29,064 nucleotides of DNA from a virus: positions 1 to 29,064 of the IMG/VR virus record IMGVR_UViG_3300010354_000435; one strand, 5' to 3'. The first letter of the stretch is position 1. Each line of letters begins with the position of its first letter. A program made the position numbers and the translations under genes. The notes under the pieces were generated by a model, which worked only from the letters and a program-made list of their open reading frames with translations, made no database searches and had not been told where the DNA came from. Below are positions 1-5,833 of the stretch, piece by piece.

Positions 1-1
1 A

Positions 2-76
2 CAAGAGATAATTAATGGAGCCATTAGACAAAAGGCCGCTAGTAAGGTATTGGGCCCTGTAGCCCCAGGACAATAA
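2..76 (+). CDS. 3' end of a truncated gene of unknown function
   Basis: An open frame enters from the left edge and stops at TAA 74-76. It encodes 24 residues ending in LGPVAPGQ. The stop lies two bases before the next ATG, which fits a tightly packed operon, and the AGGA at 67-70 inside it serves as ribosome binding site for that next gene. Too little is present to assign a family. It is called coding mainly because of its frame and spacing. Confidence 0.5.
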   Translation, partial: QEIINGAIRQKAASKVLGPVAPGQ

Positions 77-78
77 TT

Positions 79-510
79 ATGACAACACAAGCACATCTAG
101 AACAAGTATTTTGCGATAACTTTGTAGCATATTTTCGCAGCCATGTAGCACATGTTAATATCATGGGGCGTAATTTTGTCAGTGACCATGCACTATTAAA
201 AGGCATTTATGAAGACCTGCAGGATCAAATTGATATTATAGCAGAATTGTTACGCAGTATTGGTGCTTTCATGCCGGACAGTTTAGATGTTATCATTGAA
301 GCCAGCCATGTTAATCCTGGCGCCATGCTAGGCGACAGTGATGCCATGTTGGCAGATGTGCGTGATGATCTAGATCAACTCAAAACCTGTTATGAAGAAT
401 TAATGACAGCAGCCAATGAAGAAAATCATGAAGAAATCGGTAACTATGCACAGGATAGAATCCTTGCTTTGGCCAAACATATTTGGATGTTGGATTCTAC
501 TTTAGGTTAA
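79..510 (+). CDS. dps: Dps-like ferritin (DNA-protecting, iron-oxidising protein)
   Basis: The 143-residue protein has the Dps/ferritin-like helical pattern. The diagnostic first-helix signature is present: H25, H37, D52 and E56. These are spaced +12, +15 and +19 exactly as the intersubunit ferroxidase ligands H31, H43, D58 and E62 of Listeria Dps. Around them are the typical GxNF motif (G30-F33) and an IYEDLQDQID segment. Known Dps proteins form 12-subunit shells that oxidise Fe(II) with peroxide and store ferric iron, and some bind DNA; a role protecting DNA from Fenton damage during infection is inferred. There is no long Lys-rich N-terminal tail, so non-specific DNA binding is uncertain. 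The ribosome site AGGA lies 8 bases before the ATG. The gene converges on a minus-strand acetyltransferase. Confidence 0.85.
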   Translation: MTTQAHLEQVFCDNFVAYFRSHVAHVNIMGRNFVSDHALLKGIYEDLQDQIDIIAELLRSIGAFMPDSLDVIIEASHVNPGAMLGDSDAMLADVRDDLDQLKTCYEELMTAANEENHEEIGNYAQDRILALAKHIWMLDSTLG

Positions 511-533
511 GCCGCCAGAGCACTATGCGGAAT

Positions 534-560
534 CCAGGGCTTTTGCGGCTTTCTCCCTGG
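534..560. terminator. Inverted repeat between convergent genes, possible terminator
   Basis: CCAGGG at 534-539 and CCCTGG at 555-560 form a 6-bp stem with a 15-base loop in the 54-base gap between two convergent genes. There is no clear T-run on either strand, so efficient intrinsic termination is doubtful. Placement between converging stop codons is the main support. Confidence 0.25.
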
Positions 561-564
561 AGTA

Positions 565-1083
565 TCATGGAATAGGCAGACCAGCCGCTGTCGTGCTCAA
601 TTCAATACGCTTATAAGCAAAACTTCCACGCACACTATATCCAGATCGTTCATGCAATTTCAAAAATCCGTCTTGATCATGACGCATAGTGGTGCTACAG
701 ATAATAGGGCAACGACTATAATGCGCCATACGCTCCCAATGTTGCATCATGTCTTTGATCAATTGCACACGCAGTTTGGCACTTAATTGCATGTCAACAT
801 GAACCATACGCACACTAACCATAGCGTCATCGCTCCACCAGGCACGCTCATATGCTCGCGCCCAATTATAGGCTATAAGATCATGATCCGGCGTTCTAGC
901 CACTGTCAACAGTTCAGTTCCGGGATAATAACTTTGATTAAACACAGCATAAGCAAGATTTCTGCTATAAGCCATGGGTTCAGGCGTAAACACAGTATCA
1001 ATTTCGCGTTGAAAATGTTGTTCAGCCATGTTCACAATATCGCTGATGTCGGCCAAGGTAGCCGGTTGCCAAGTATAAGTCAT
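565..1083 (-). CDS. GNAT-family N-acetyltransferase
   Basis: This is the only clear gene on the minus strand. It starts with MTYTWQPATLADISDIVNMA, a typical GNAT N-terminus (beta1 followed by an 'a..D...i' helix). The fold continues with a middle strand around MVSVRMVHVD and a C-terminal FLKLHERSGYSVRGSFAYKR segment, the usual GNAT 'GF/GY' acceptor region. The ATG whose complement is at 1081-1083 is chosen because GAGG lies 7 bases before it; an upstream TTG at 1098 would add five residues but has no ribosome site. The protein is then 172 residues. GNAT enzymes transfer acetyl groups from acetyl-CoA to amines; the substrate cannot be told. Its orientation against every neighbour suggests a separately regulated accessory gene. 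Confidence 0.7.
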   Translation of the reverse strand: MTYTWQPATLADISDIVNMAEQHFQREIDTVFTPEPMAYSRNLAYAVFNQSYYPGTELLTVARTPDHDLIAYNWARAYERAWWSDDAMVSVRMVHVDMQLSAKLRVQLIKDMMQHWERMAHYSRCPIICSTTMRHDQDGFLKLHERSGYSVRGSFAYKRIELSTTAAGLPIP

Positions 1084-1111
1084 TTCAGTGCCTCGCAATA
1101 GGTTTTTTTAT

Positions 1112-1119
1112 AATAAATA
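1112..1119 (+). promoter_or_regulatory. T4-type late promoter motif, predicted leaderless start
   Basis: AATAAATA followed by C, with its last A six bases before the A of the ATG at 1125. In T4 the late -10 element TATAAATA covers -13 to -6, so the predicted RNA start is the ATG itself. There is no Shine-Dalgarno sequence upstream. Confidence 0.55.
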
Positions 1120-1124
1120 CTTAT

Positions 1125-1472
1125 ATGGAAAAGACAGAAACCTCAGCAAAGAAAAAGAAACATGGCGGAGCCAGATCTGGTGCCGGTAGACCCAAGGGCA
1201 GCAAAAATACTATCAGTGTGCATCAATTACTAGATCAAATTCACCAGCAGGCCAATGGCCAAGATTACGAAGAATTATTGATACGAGATTTTTTGGAGGT
1301 GCGTAATGGTCATAACAAAGAACTATTGTTAAAATATCATCATTTAATTTTAAACAAAGTCATGAATACTTTGGCCAAAGTTGAAGTTACAGACAGCGCA
1401 GACACAGTAGAAGCCAAAAAACAAGCCTTTGCAGAAGCACTGGCCAAACTGACTGGTGTCAAACAGGAATAA
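1125..1472 (+). CDS. Small basic AT-hook-like protein, candidate small terminase
   Basis: The 115-residue protein has a Lys-rich start, then GGARSGAGRPKGSKN at residues 14-28. This Gly-Arg-Pro motif resembles an AT-hook and is frequent at the N-terminus of phage small terminase subunits and related DNA-binding proteins. The rest is predicted helical, with an acidic/hydrophobic middle and an Ala/Lys-rich C-terminus. Small terminases recognise phage DNA and hand it to the large subunit. Here the large terminase lies 2.5 kb downstream with other genes between, which weakens the assignment. The gene at 3651, next to the large subunit, is a competing candidate. The ATG lies 5 bases after a late-promoter motif and has no Shine-Dalgarno. 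Confidence 0.6.
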   Translation: MEKTETSAKKKKHGGARSGAGRPKGSKNTISVHQLLDQIHQQANGQDYEELLIRDFLEVRNGHNKELLLKYHHLILNKVMNTLAKVEVTDSADTVEAKKQAFAEALAKLTGVKQE

Positions 1473-1475
1473 ATA
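1468..1475 (+). promoter_or_regulatory. T4-type late promoter motif overlapping a stop codon
   Basis: AATAAATA, whose TAA at 1470-1472 is also the stop codon of the preceding gene. The last A is six bases before the ATG at 1481, the same spacing as at 1112 and 10943. An AGGA at 1465-1468 could still serve translation on read-through transcripts. Confidence 0.55.
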
Positions 1476-1480
1476 CTACT

Positions 1481-1639
1481 ATGCCGTTAATTAAATCTAC
1501 TAGTAAACAAGCATTCGCTAAGAATGTTAAGAAAGAAATTGCTGCTGGTAAGCCGCAAAAGCAGGCCGTAGCCATCGCTTATGCAACCAAGCGAGCAGCG
1601 GCTAAAAAGACTAACAAGTCAAAAGGAAAAACAAAATGA
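1481..1639 (+). CDS. 52-residue basic phage protein (KPQKQAVAIAY type)
   Basis: This short gene is easy to miss. ATG 1481 opens a 52-codon frame ending with TGA 1637-1639, which overlaps the next ATG (1636) in the classic ATGA arrangement. The product begins MPLIKSTSKQAF and carries GKPQKQAVAIAYATKRA, a small conserved pattern seen in many marine phage proteins near packaging genes; this is from memory and I give no family name. It is extremely basic, with a Lys-rich tail, so nucleic-acid binding is plausible but not shown. Its predicted leaderless promoter and the coupled overlap support that it is translated. Confidence 0.75.
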   Translation: MPLIKSTSKQAFAKNVKKEIAAGKPQKQAVAIAYATKRAAAKKTNKSKGKTK

Positions 1640-2085
1640 AACATGAAAATGTAAATCCTGCTACTGGCGCGGCAGCACCTGGATTTAGTCGCGGCAGCAA
1701 CAAATACAGCCACAATCAGTGGAGTGGCCACAGCAATGATGGTCGCTTAGTAAACAAAGGTCGTGGTCCTACCAAAGGCAATCAAGATCACAAACCAATG
1801 TCTGTTGGCAAACCAGTAACCAAAGATGCTTATCGTCCAGTTCCTATGTGTCATGAACCCAGTGTTCAACAAGGTAAGGAAATGTTTACAGGTCGTCAAC
1901 AAGTTCGCACACCAGGTGGCACACGCAGTTGGGATCCACAAAAAGGTCAAAATTATAAAGGTAATCCGGATCGTATAAATGTCAGCGGATATGACATGGG
2001 TGATGGTAAGATGAGCAAAGGTAGTCGTCCAGTTGGACCAGGCAAAACCGATGGCATCAACTATGGTCCTAGCAAACAATATTAA
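1636..2085 (+). CDS. Gly/Lys/Asn-rich, probably disordered protein
   Basis: The 149-residue product is low in hydrophobic residues and rich in Gly, Lys, Pro, Asn and Ser, so most of it is probably disordered. It contains NKGRGPTKGN near residues 35-44, which is nearly repeated in the next gene product (NVGRGPTKGN), and ends in a lone aromatic (SKQY). Expression is probably coupled to the 52-codon gene through the ATGA overlap. No enzymatic motif is visible. Its place between a putative small terminase and the large terminase, and its charge, suggest a virion or DNA-associated accessory role, but this is inference. Confidence 0.65.
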   Translation: MKHENVNPATGAAAPGFSRGSNKYSHNQWSGHSNDGRLVNKGRGPTKGNQDHKPMSVGKPVTKDAYRPVPMCHEPSVQQGKEMFTGRQQVRTPGGTRSWDPQKGQNYKGNPDRINVSGYDMGDGKMSKGSRPVGPGKTDGINYGPSKQY

Positions 2086-2096
2086 TAGGTGACAAC

Positions 2097-2405
2097 ATGG
2101 ATAAAACATCTACAGGTAAAAAAATTAATCAGCCACAAGGTCCTAGAGTAGGTAATGCTGGTATGGGCTCAAAGCGCCGAGACTTTATGGCCGAAAAAGA
2201 CAAGCGCAGCAGTGAAAAAGCCGGTTTGGCTCGTATGGTAACTGATGCTCTAGAAATGCGTGGCCGTGATAATCGCAGCACACGCCGAGTTGGTGTAGAA
2301 AGTCTACATGATAAAACTAATGTAGGCCGCGGCCCAACAAAAGGCAACGCCGGTAAGAGTGCAGCCGGCCGTAAAGGTGCATTAGGCGCAACTAGCGGTT
2401 ATTGA
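2097..2405 (+). CDS. Basic Gly/Arg-rich protein sharing a motif with its neighbour
   Basis: The 102-residue product is very basic, with many Lys and Arg, a short amphipathic middle (EKAGLARMVTDALEMRG) and a C-terminal half containing NVGRGPTKGN followed by GKSAAGRKGALGATSGY. The GRGPTKGN motif is shared with the preceding gene product, so the two may be related or bind the same partner. AGGTGA at 2086-2091 is the likely ribosome site. No family is recognised. It could be a small nucleoid-like or packaged protein, but nothing shows this directly. Confidence 0.65.
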   Translation: MDKTSTGKKINQPQGPRVGNAGMGSKRRDFMAEKDKRSSEKAGLARMVTDALEMRGRDNRSTRRVGVESLHDKTNVGRGPTKGNAGKSAAGRKGALGATSGY

Positions 2406-2406
2406 T

Positions 2407-2799
2407 ATGAGTATGGGCTTTACATCCTATAGCCCTGTAATAGGCGAACCATCGTTTGGACTGTCACCGAGATCTAGCAATCGTGGTCAATTGGTAGGTG
2501 GTCCGGTAGATAAGCCTATTATAGGTAATCCCAGAGTTGGTATAGATCCAATGCCGGGTTATACACAGCCTATAGATGTTATGCCCGGTCAATCGGTTAG
2601 TGGTCCAATTACTCCTGCAGGATATCAACAGTATTTTCAACAAATGCGTGATAACATAGAAAATATGAATCAATCATTAAGTCAATTTGAAAGAATGTTG
2701 TCTCCTAATCAATCTATTACTACATCTAGTCCCGGTGGCAAAAGTGCAGGAAGTCTCGGTGGCACTAGTGCAGGACCTAATAGCACATTTTTATATTAA
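2407..2799 (+). CDS. Gly/Ser/Pro-rich protein with a short coiled segment
   Basis: The 130-residue product has a Gly/Pro/Ser-rich first half with repeated GNPRVG and PMPG-like turns. A helical stretch near residues 78-98 (QQYFQQMRDNIENMNQSLSQ) could oligomerise, and the tail GGKSAGSLGGTSAGPN ends in FLY. It follows the previous stop by one base and has no strong Shine-Dalgarno, so translation is probably coupled. It completes a run of three unusual, weakly hydrophobic proteins before the packaging genes. Function unknown. Confidence 0.6.
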   Translation: MSMGFTSYSPVIGEPSFGLSPRSSNRGQLVGGPVDKPIIGNPRVGIDPMPGYTQPIDVMPGQSVSGPITPAGYQQYFQQMRDNIENMNQSLSQFERMLSPNQSITTSSPGGKSAGSLGGTSAGPNSTFLY

Positions 2800-2802
2800 A
2801 TA
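2795..2802 (+). promoter_or_regulatory. T4-type late promoter motif at a stop codon
   Basis: ATTAAATAC, where the TAA at 2797-2799 is the stop of the preceding gene. The predicted start near 2808 gives a leader of about 37 bases before the ATG at 2845, with AAGGA for ribosome binding. Confidence 0.5.
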
Positions 2803-2804
2803 CT

Positions 2805-2822
2805 GAGTCGCTATAGCGGCTC
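2805..2822 (+). other. Hairpin at the 5' end of a predicted late mRNA
   Basis: GAGTCGC at 2805-2811 pairs with GCGGCTC at 2816-2822 around a TATA loop, with one T:G wobble. There is no T-run, so it is not a terminator. It sits directly on the predicted transcription start and could protect the 5' end of the mRNA. Confidence 0.4.
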
Positions 2823-2844
2823 ATTGCAATGAAAAGGAAATGAA

Positions 2845-3654
2845 ATGAAAAAAAATACATCTAAGAGTCCCACTGAAGAAAATATCTGGGACGATACTGC
2901 CGAAGAAACAGTAACACCAGAAGAAGTGCATGAAGTAGCAGAAGCAATTGCTGCTGCTATGCCACAAGCACCAAAAAGTATCAGTAACGCAGAATATGAT
3001 CTAGAAGGTCTAATGACTGACTTTCCTACTGCTAAAGATCTAGAGCGTTTTGTTTATGATGAAACTGGTGTAGTATTAAACCTAAAAGGTCGTGCTAACA
3101 AACTCAAATATCAAGTAGCCATGGATGTCTTGAATGGTGTTGAAGTTGACAGTAAATTTGTCGGCGGCAACAACCCTTATGTAGATAAAGCAGAAATGGT
3201 GCCGGAAGAACCATTAGCGCCTGTTCCGGCTAGAGATAATCGTTTGCCAGATCATAATCAAATTCAAAACACATTCTGGAGTCCCGTAGTTCCACATCCA
3301 GATACTAATGCTAGAGCCATGGATAAAAAATGTCATGTTATGTTTAGAAAATATAATAATGGTGTCATTAGTTATGAAATCATGGGTCCTTTAGAACAGT
3401 ATGCCGAAGGCACTAAGATTGACAAGTTTGGTCGTGAGCGTCCAGAAATTATCAAATGGTTGGATCCACGCACCGGTGAACAAATGGCTGTGCGCGAAGA
3501 TGGCACTCTAACACCTCAGGGCAAACGCCTTAGAGCAATGATGCAAAGCAGTAAATTTCGTGTTAACAATGGCACACAATGGGATACTTTCATTGATCGT
3601 GAATTTATCAGCGTTAATAGCACAGCAGCAGACAATCCATGGGATCTTAAATGA
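2845..3654 (+). CDS. Conserved-looking phage protein of unknown function
   Basis: The 269-residue protein has an acidic, probably flexible N-terminus (about residues 1-55). A compact helical segment follows around residues 60-95 (TAKDLERFVYDETGVVLNLK onward), then a Pro-rich linker near residues 115-150 and a more globular C-terminal half with RKYNNGVISYEIMGP and RERPEIIKWLDPRTGEQ. No catalytic motif is recognised. It heads the packaging operon after a late-promoter motif and overlaps the next gene by ATGA. A packaging, connector or internal virion role is suggested only by position. Confidence 0.7.
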   Translation: MKKNTSKSPTEENIWDDTAEETVTPEEVHEVAEAIAAAMPQAPKSISNAEYDLEGLMTDFPTAKDLERFVYDETGVVLNLKGRANKLKYQVAMDVLNGVEVDSKFVGGNNPYVDKAEMVPEEPLAPVPARDNRLPDHNQIQNTFWSPVVPHPDTNARAMDKKCHVMFRKYNNGVISYEIMGPLEQYAEGTKIDKFGRERPEIIKWLDPRTGEQMAVREDGTLTPQGKRLRAMMQSSKFRVNNGTQWDTFIDREFISVNSTAADNPWDLK

Positions 3655-3965
3655 CAGTTCAACCCGATATTCGCGATGGCTTAATTAATCAAGCGCAACA
3701 GCAGCGAATTACTCGTGATACTTTGATCTTGCAAAAAGTTAATCGTGCTCACAGAGAAGCATTTAAACAAAAGTTTCCTGGGCAATTAGAACATGTCATG
3801 AGATTGACTGCTGAAAGACTTCAGGCCATGTTAGTAAACAAGCCCGACAATCTTGCCGATCCCGAAACATGGGTCAGCACCGCAGCAGAAATTCGCGATC
3901 TCAGTGAAGCACTTTATTATTTGGCTTTGATCAGTAAGGATCATCCGGTTGCCAGTGAGGAATAA
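3651..3965 (+). CDS. Small helical protein before the terminase, alternative small-terminase candidate
   Basis: The 104-residue, mostly helical product has a polar N-terminus rich in Gln and Arg and a helical region with KVNRAHREAFKQKFPGQLEH and ETWVSTAAEIRDLSEALYYL. It overlaps the previous gene by four bases and ends two bases before the terminase ATG, so the three are probably translated together. Small terminases are often encoded in this spot and are small helical DNA-binding proteins, but no helix-turn-helix is evident by eye. The gene at 1125 is the other candidate. Confidence 0.65.
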   Translation: MTVQPDIRDGLINQAQQQRITRDTLILQKVNRAHREAFKQKFPGQLEHVMRLTAERLQAMLVNKPDNLADPETWVSTAAEIRDLSEALYYLALISKDHPVASEE

Positions 3966-3967
3966 AC

Positions 3968-5581
3968 ATGCTAGGGCAAGAAACCTTAATGGCTCGCGCT
4001 CTGCGATATGTTTTAGACGAACATAATCTCACAACAGCAGCACTGGTAACAATACCCGGGCCACTGGCCAGTCATCTAGAAGATTTAACTATTGCACTAG
4101 CAGATGACATGCGTTATAACAGTCTAAAATATTTTAGACCGTTTGATCATCAGCGCAGTTTCTTTAGAACAGGTGCAGCAGACCGTCGCGGTATATTGGC
4201 TGCTAACCGAGTTGGTAAAACTACATCAACATGTTATGAAACTGCTATGCACTTAACTGGTCTATATCCAGACTGGTGGGACGGTTACAGATTTGCTAGT
4301 CCTATTACCTGTATGGTTGCTGGTGAAGGTTGGAGTCAAGTAGCATTGGTATTACAAAATGAATTGTTAGGCACACAGGATGTTAAAATTACAGAAAATA
4401 TTGGAACTGGTGCAATACCTCGTGATTGCATTGTTGTTGATACCATGCGTAATGATGGTGCTAACTGTATCGGTGTTGAGATACGCCATAAATCAGGCTC
4501 TAACAGTTATTTGCTGTTTGCCAATTATACGCAAGAGGTCCGGCAACTCCAAGGTTTTAAACTTAATTTGGCTGTGTTTGACGAACAGCCACCGGATGAC
4601 TTTTTCAGTGAAGTGGTTACTAGAACGGCTACTACACAAGGTAAAGTTTTATGTTCGTTTACTCCGCTAAAAGGCCTTAACGGACTTGTCAGCAAATTCT
4701 GGAACAAAGAAGCGGGATACGAATACATTCGCGTGAGTTGGGATGATGTGCCTGAATATGATCCATGGGGACAACCATTTTTGTTGATGGAAACACGCCG
4801 ACAGTTAGAGCGTGATTACTTACCGCATGAGCGTGAGGCTCGTATTGCTGGTAAGCCTGTTATGGGTAAAGGTGCTGTATTTCAATTGGCAAATTGGCCT
4901 ACATATAAACCAGGAGAATATGTTTTTGCCACAATGCCTAATATACAGCGTGTAATTGCTCTAGACCTAGGACTTGTAAATGATAAAACGGTTATTAGTT
5001 TAATGTATTGGGATCCATATGAACGAACAGCATTCTTACACAAACAAATTGTTGTGCAGGGCGTGGAAGAGGCTGTGCCTATACAGTATATTAATCACTT
5101 ACTTCGTCCTGAAGTATTTGGTTGTCCTATTGTTTTGCCTAGCGATGCTAGCACTCCAGGCCGTTATACAATGAGTAGTAATAGTGTAAGAGAACTATTT
5201 GAACAATATGAATTGAATGTCTTACCTGATCCTATTATGAATCCGCCAGATCCTCAAGGACGCAAAACTAATCACAAAGCATACGGTATAAACCAAATGC
5301 GACAAATGTTAGAAGTTGGTAGTTTAATGATAAACGAAAACTGCACACATTTTTTAAATGAAGCACAAAATTATTTCGTAGATGAACAAGGAAGATTTAG
5401 TGATCCTGATGACTGCATTGATAGTGCTCGCTATGCACTATTGGCTTGCCTCCAAGGCCTATGCGAACCATGGGATAATAAAACTCCACGCGAACGAATG
5501 TTGGCACAAAGAGATAGATACATAACACGAGATTATACTAATAAACCAGCATGGAAACAAGCATATGACCCCAGCAATTAA
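3968..5581 (+). CDS. terL: Terminase large subunit (DNA packaging ATPase and nuclease)
   Basis: The 537-residue protein drives ATP-dependent packaging of DNA through the portal and cuts the concatemer. The N-terminal ATPase shows a Walker A-like segment AANRVGKT (residues 78-85), Walker B LAVFDE (201-206) with the catalytic Glu at 206, and a coupling motif CSFTPLKG (229-236). The C-terminal RNase H-like nuclease starts at IALDLGL with Asp 333, has a further conserved Asp in PSDAS, and ends with DCIDSARYA, where the last metal ligand is expected. Length and motif order match full-length terminases. It is followed with a 17-base overlap by a Cys/His mini-protein and then by the portal gene. Confidence 0.95.
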   Translation: MLGQETLMARALRYVLDEHNLTTAALVTIPGPLASHLEDLTIALADDMRYNSLKYFRPFDHQRSFFRTGAADRRGILAANRVGKTTSTCYETAMHLTGLYPDWWDGYRFASPITCMVAGEGWSQVALVLQNELLGTQDVKITENIGTGAIPRDCIVVDTMRNDGANCIGVEIRHKSGSNSYLLFANYTQEVRQLQGFKLNLAVFDEQPPDDFFSEVVTRTATTQGKVLCSFTPLKGLNGLVSKFWNKEAGYEYIRVSWDDVPEYDPWGQPFLLMETRRQLERDYLPHEREARIAGKPVMGKGAVFQLANWPTYKPGEYVFATMPNIQRVIALDLGLVNDKTVISLMYWDPYERTAFLHKQIVVQGVEEAVPIQYINHLLRPEVFGCPIVLPSDASTPGRYTMSSNSVRELFEQYELNVLPDPIMNPPDPQGRKTNHKAYGINQMRQMLEVGSLMINENCTHFLNEAQNYFVDEQGRFSDPDDCIDSARYALLACLQGLCEPWDNKTPRERMLAQRDRYITRDYTNKPAWKQAYDPSN

Positions 5582-5795
5582 TAACCCAGAAGAATCATTA
5601 TTTTTATGTTCTGTAGGAGACAAAGCCACAATATTGTGCGAACGACACGCTAAAGTGTTTGAACTTAGTATGACTATGGCGCAGGTGCCGCATACTATCT
5701 ATGAATTAGATGAAGAAGATCTAGAGGAAAAAACCTGTCAAGCATGTGATCTTCAAGATGAATTGACTCGTCCACGCTTTATCTTACCCAATTAA
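5565..5795 (+). CDS. Small Cys/His protein, probable zinc-binding
   Basis: The 76-residue product has a CERH (C25, H28) and a CQAC (C58, C61) pair separated by an acidic segment, consistent with one four-ligand zinc site; C15 is an extra Cys. It overlaps the end of the terminase gene by 17 bases and precedes the portal, so it belongs to the packaging operon. The family is not recognised. A structural or regulatory zinc knuckle is the most that can be said. Confidence 0.65.
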   Translation: MTPAINNPEESLFLCSVGDKATILCERHAKVFELSMTMAQVPHTIYELDEEDLEEKTCQACDLQDELTRPRFILPN

Positions 5796-5800
5796 AAATC

Positions 5801-5808
5801 GCTAAATA
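5801..5808 (+). promoter_or_regulatory. T4-type late promoter motif before the portal gene
   Basis: GCTAAATAC just after the stop of the small Cys/His gene. The predicted start near 5814 is an A and gives a 20-base leader with AAGGG before the portal ATG at 5834. Confidence 0.55.
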
Positions 5809-5833
5809 CAATGATAATAAGGGTTGAAACCAT

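Noticed and set aside
787-1101. Plus-strand 104-codon frame over the acetyltransferase
   Set aside because: It lies antisense to a gene with a recognisable GNAT pattern and a good ribosome site; its composition (Ser/His/Ile-rich) looks non-coding.
1084-1111. TATAAAAA-like box on the minus strand upstream of the acetyltransferase
   Set aside because: It departs from the late motif core (TATAAATA) and is within a plain A/T run; too weak to call a promoter.
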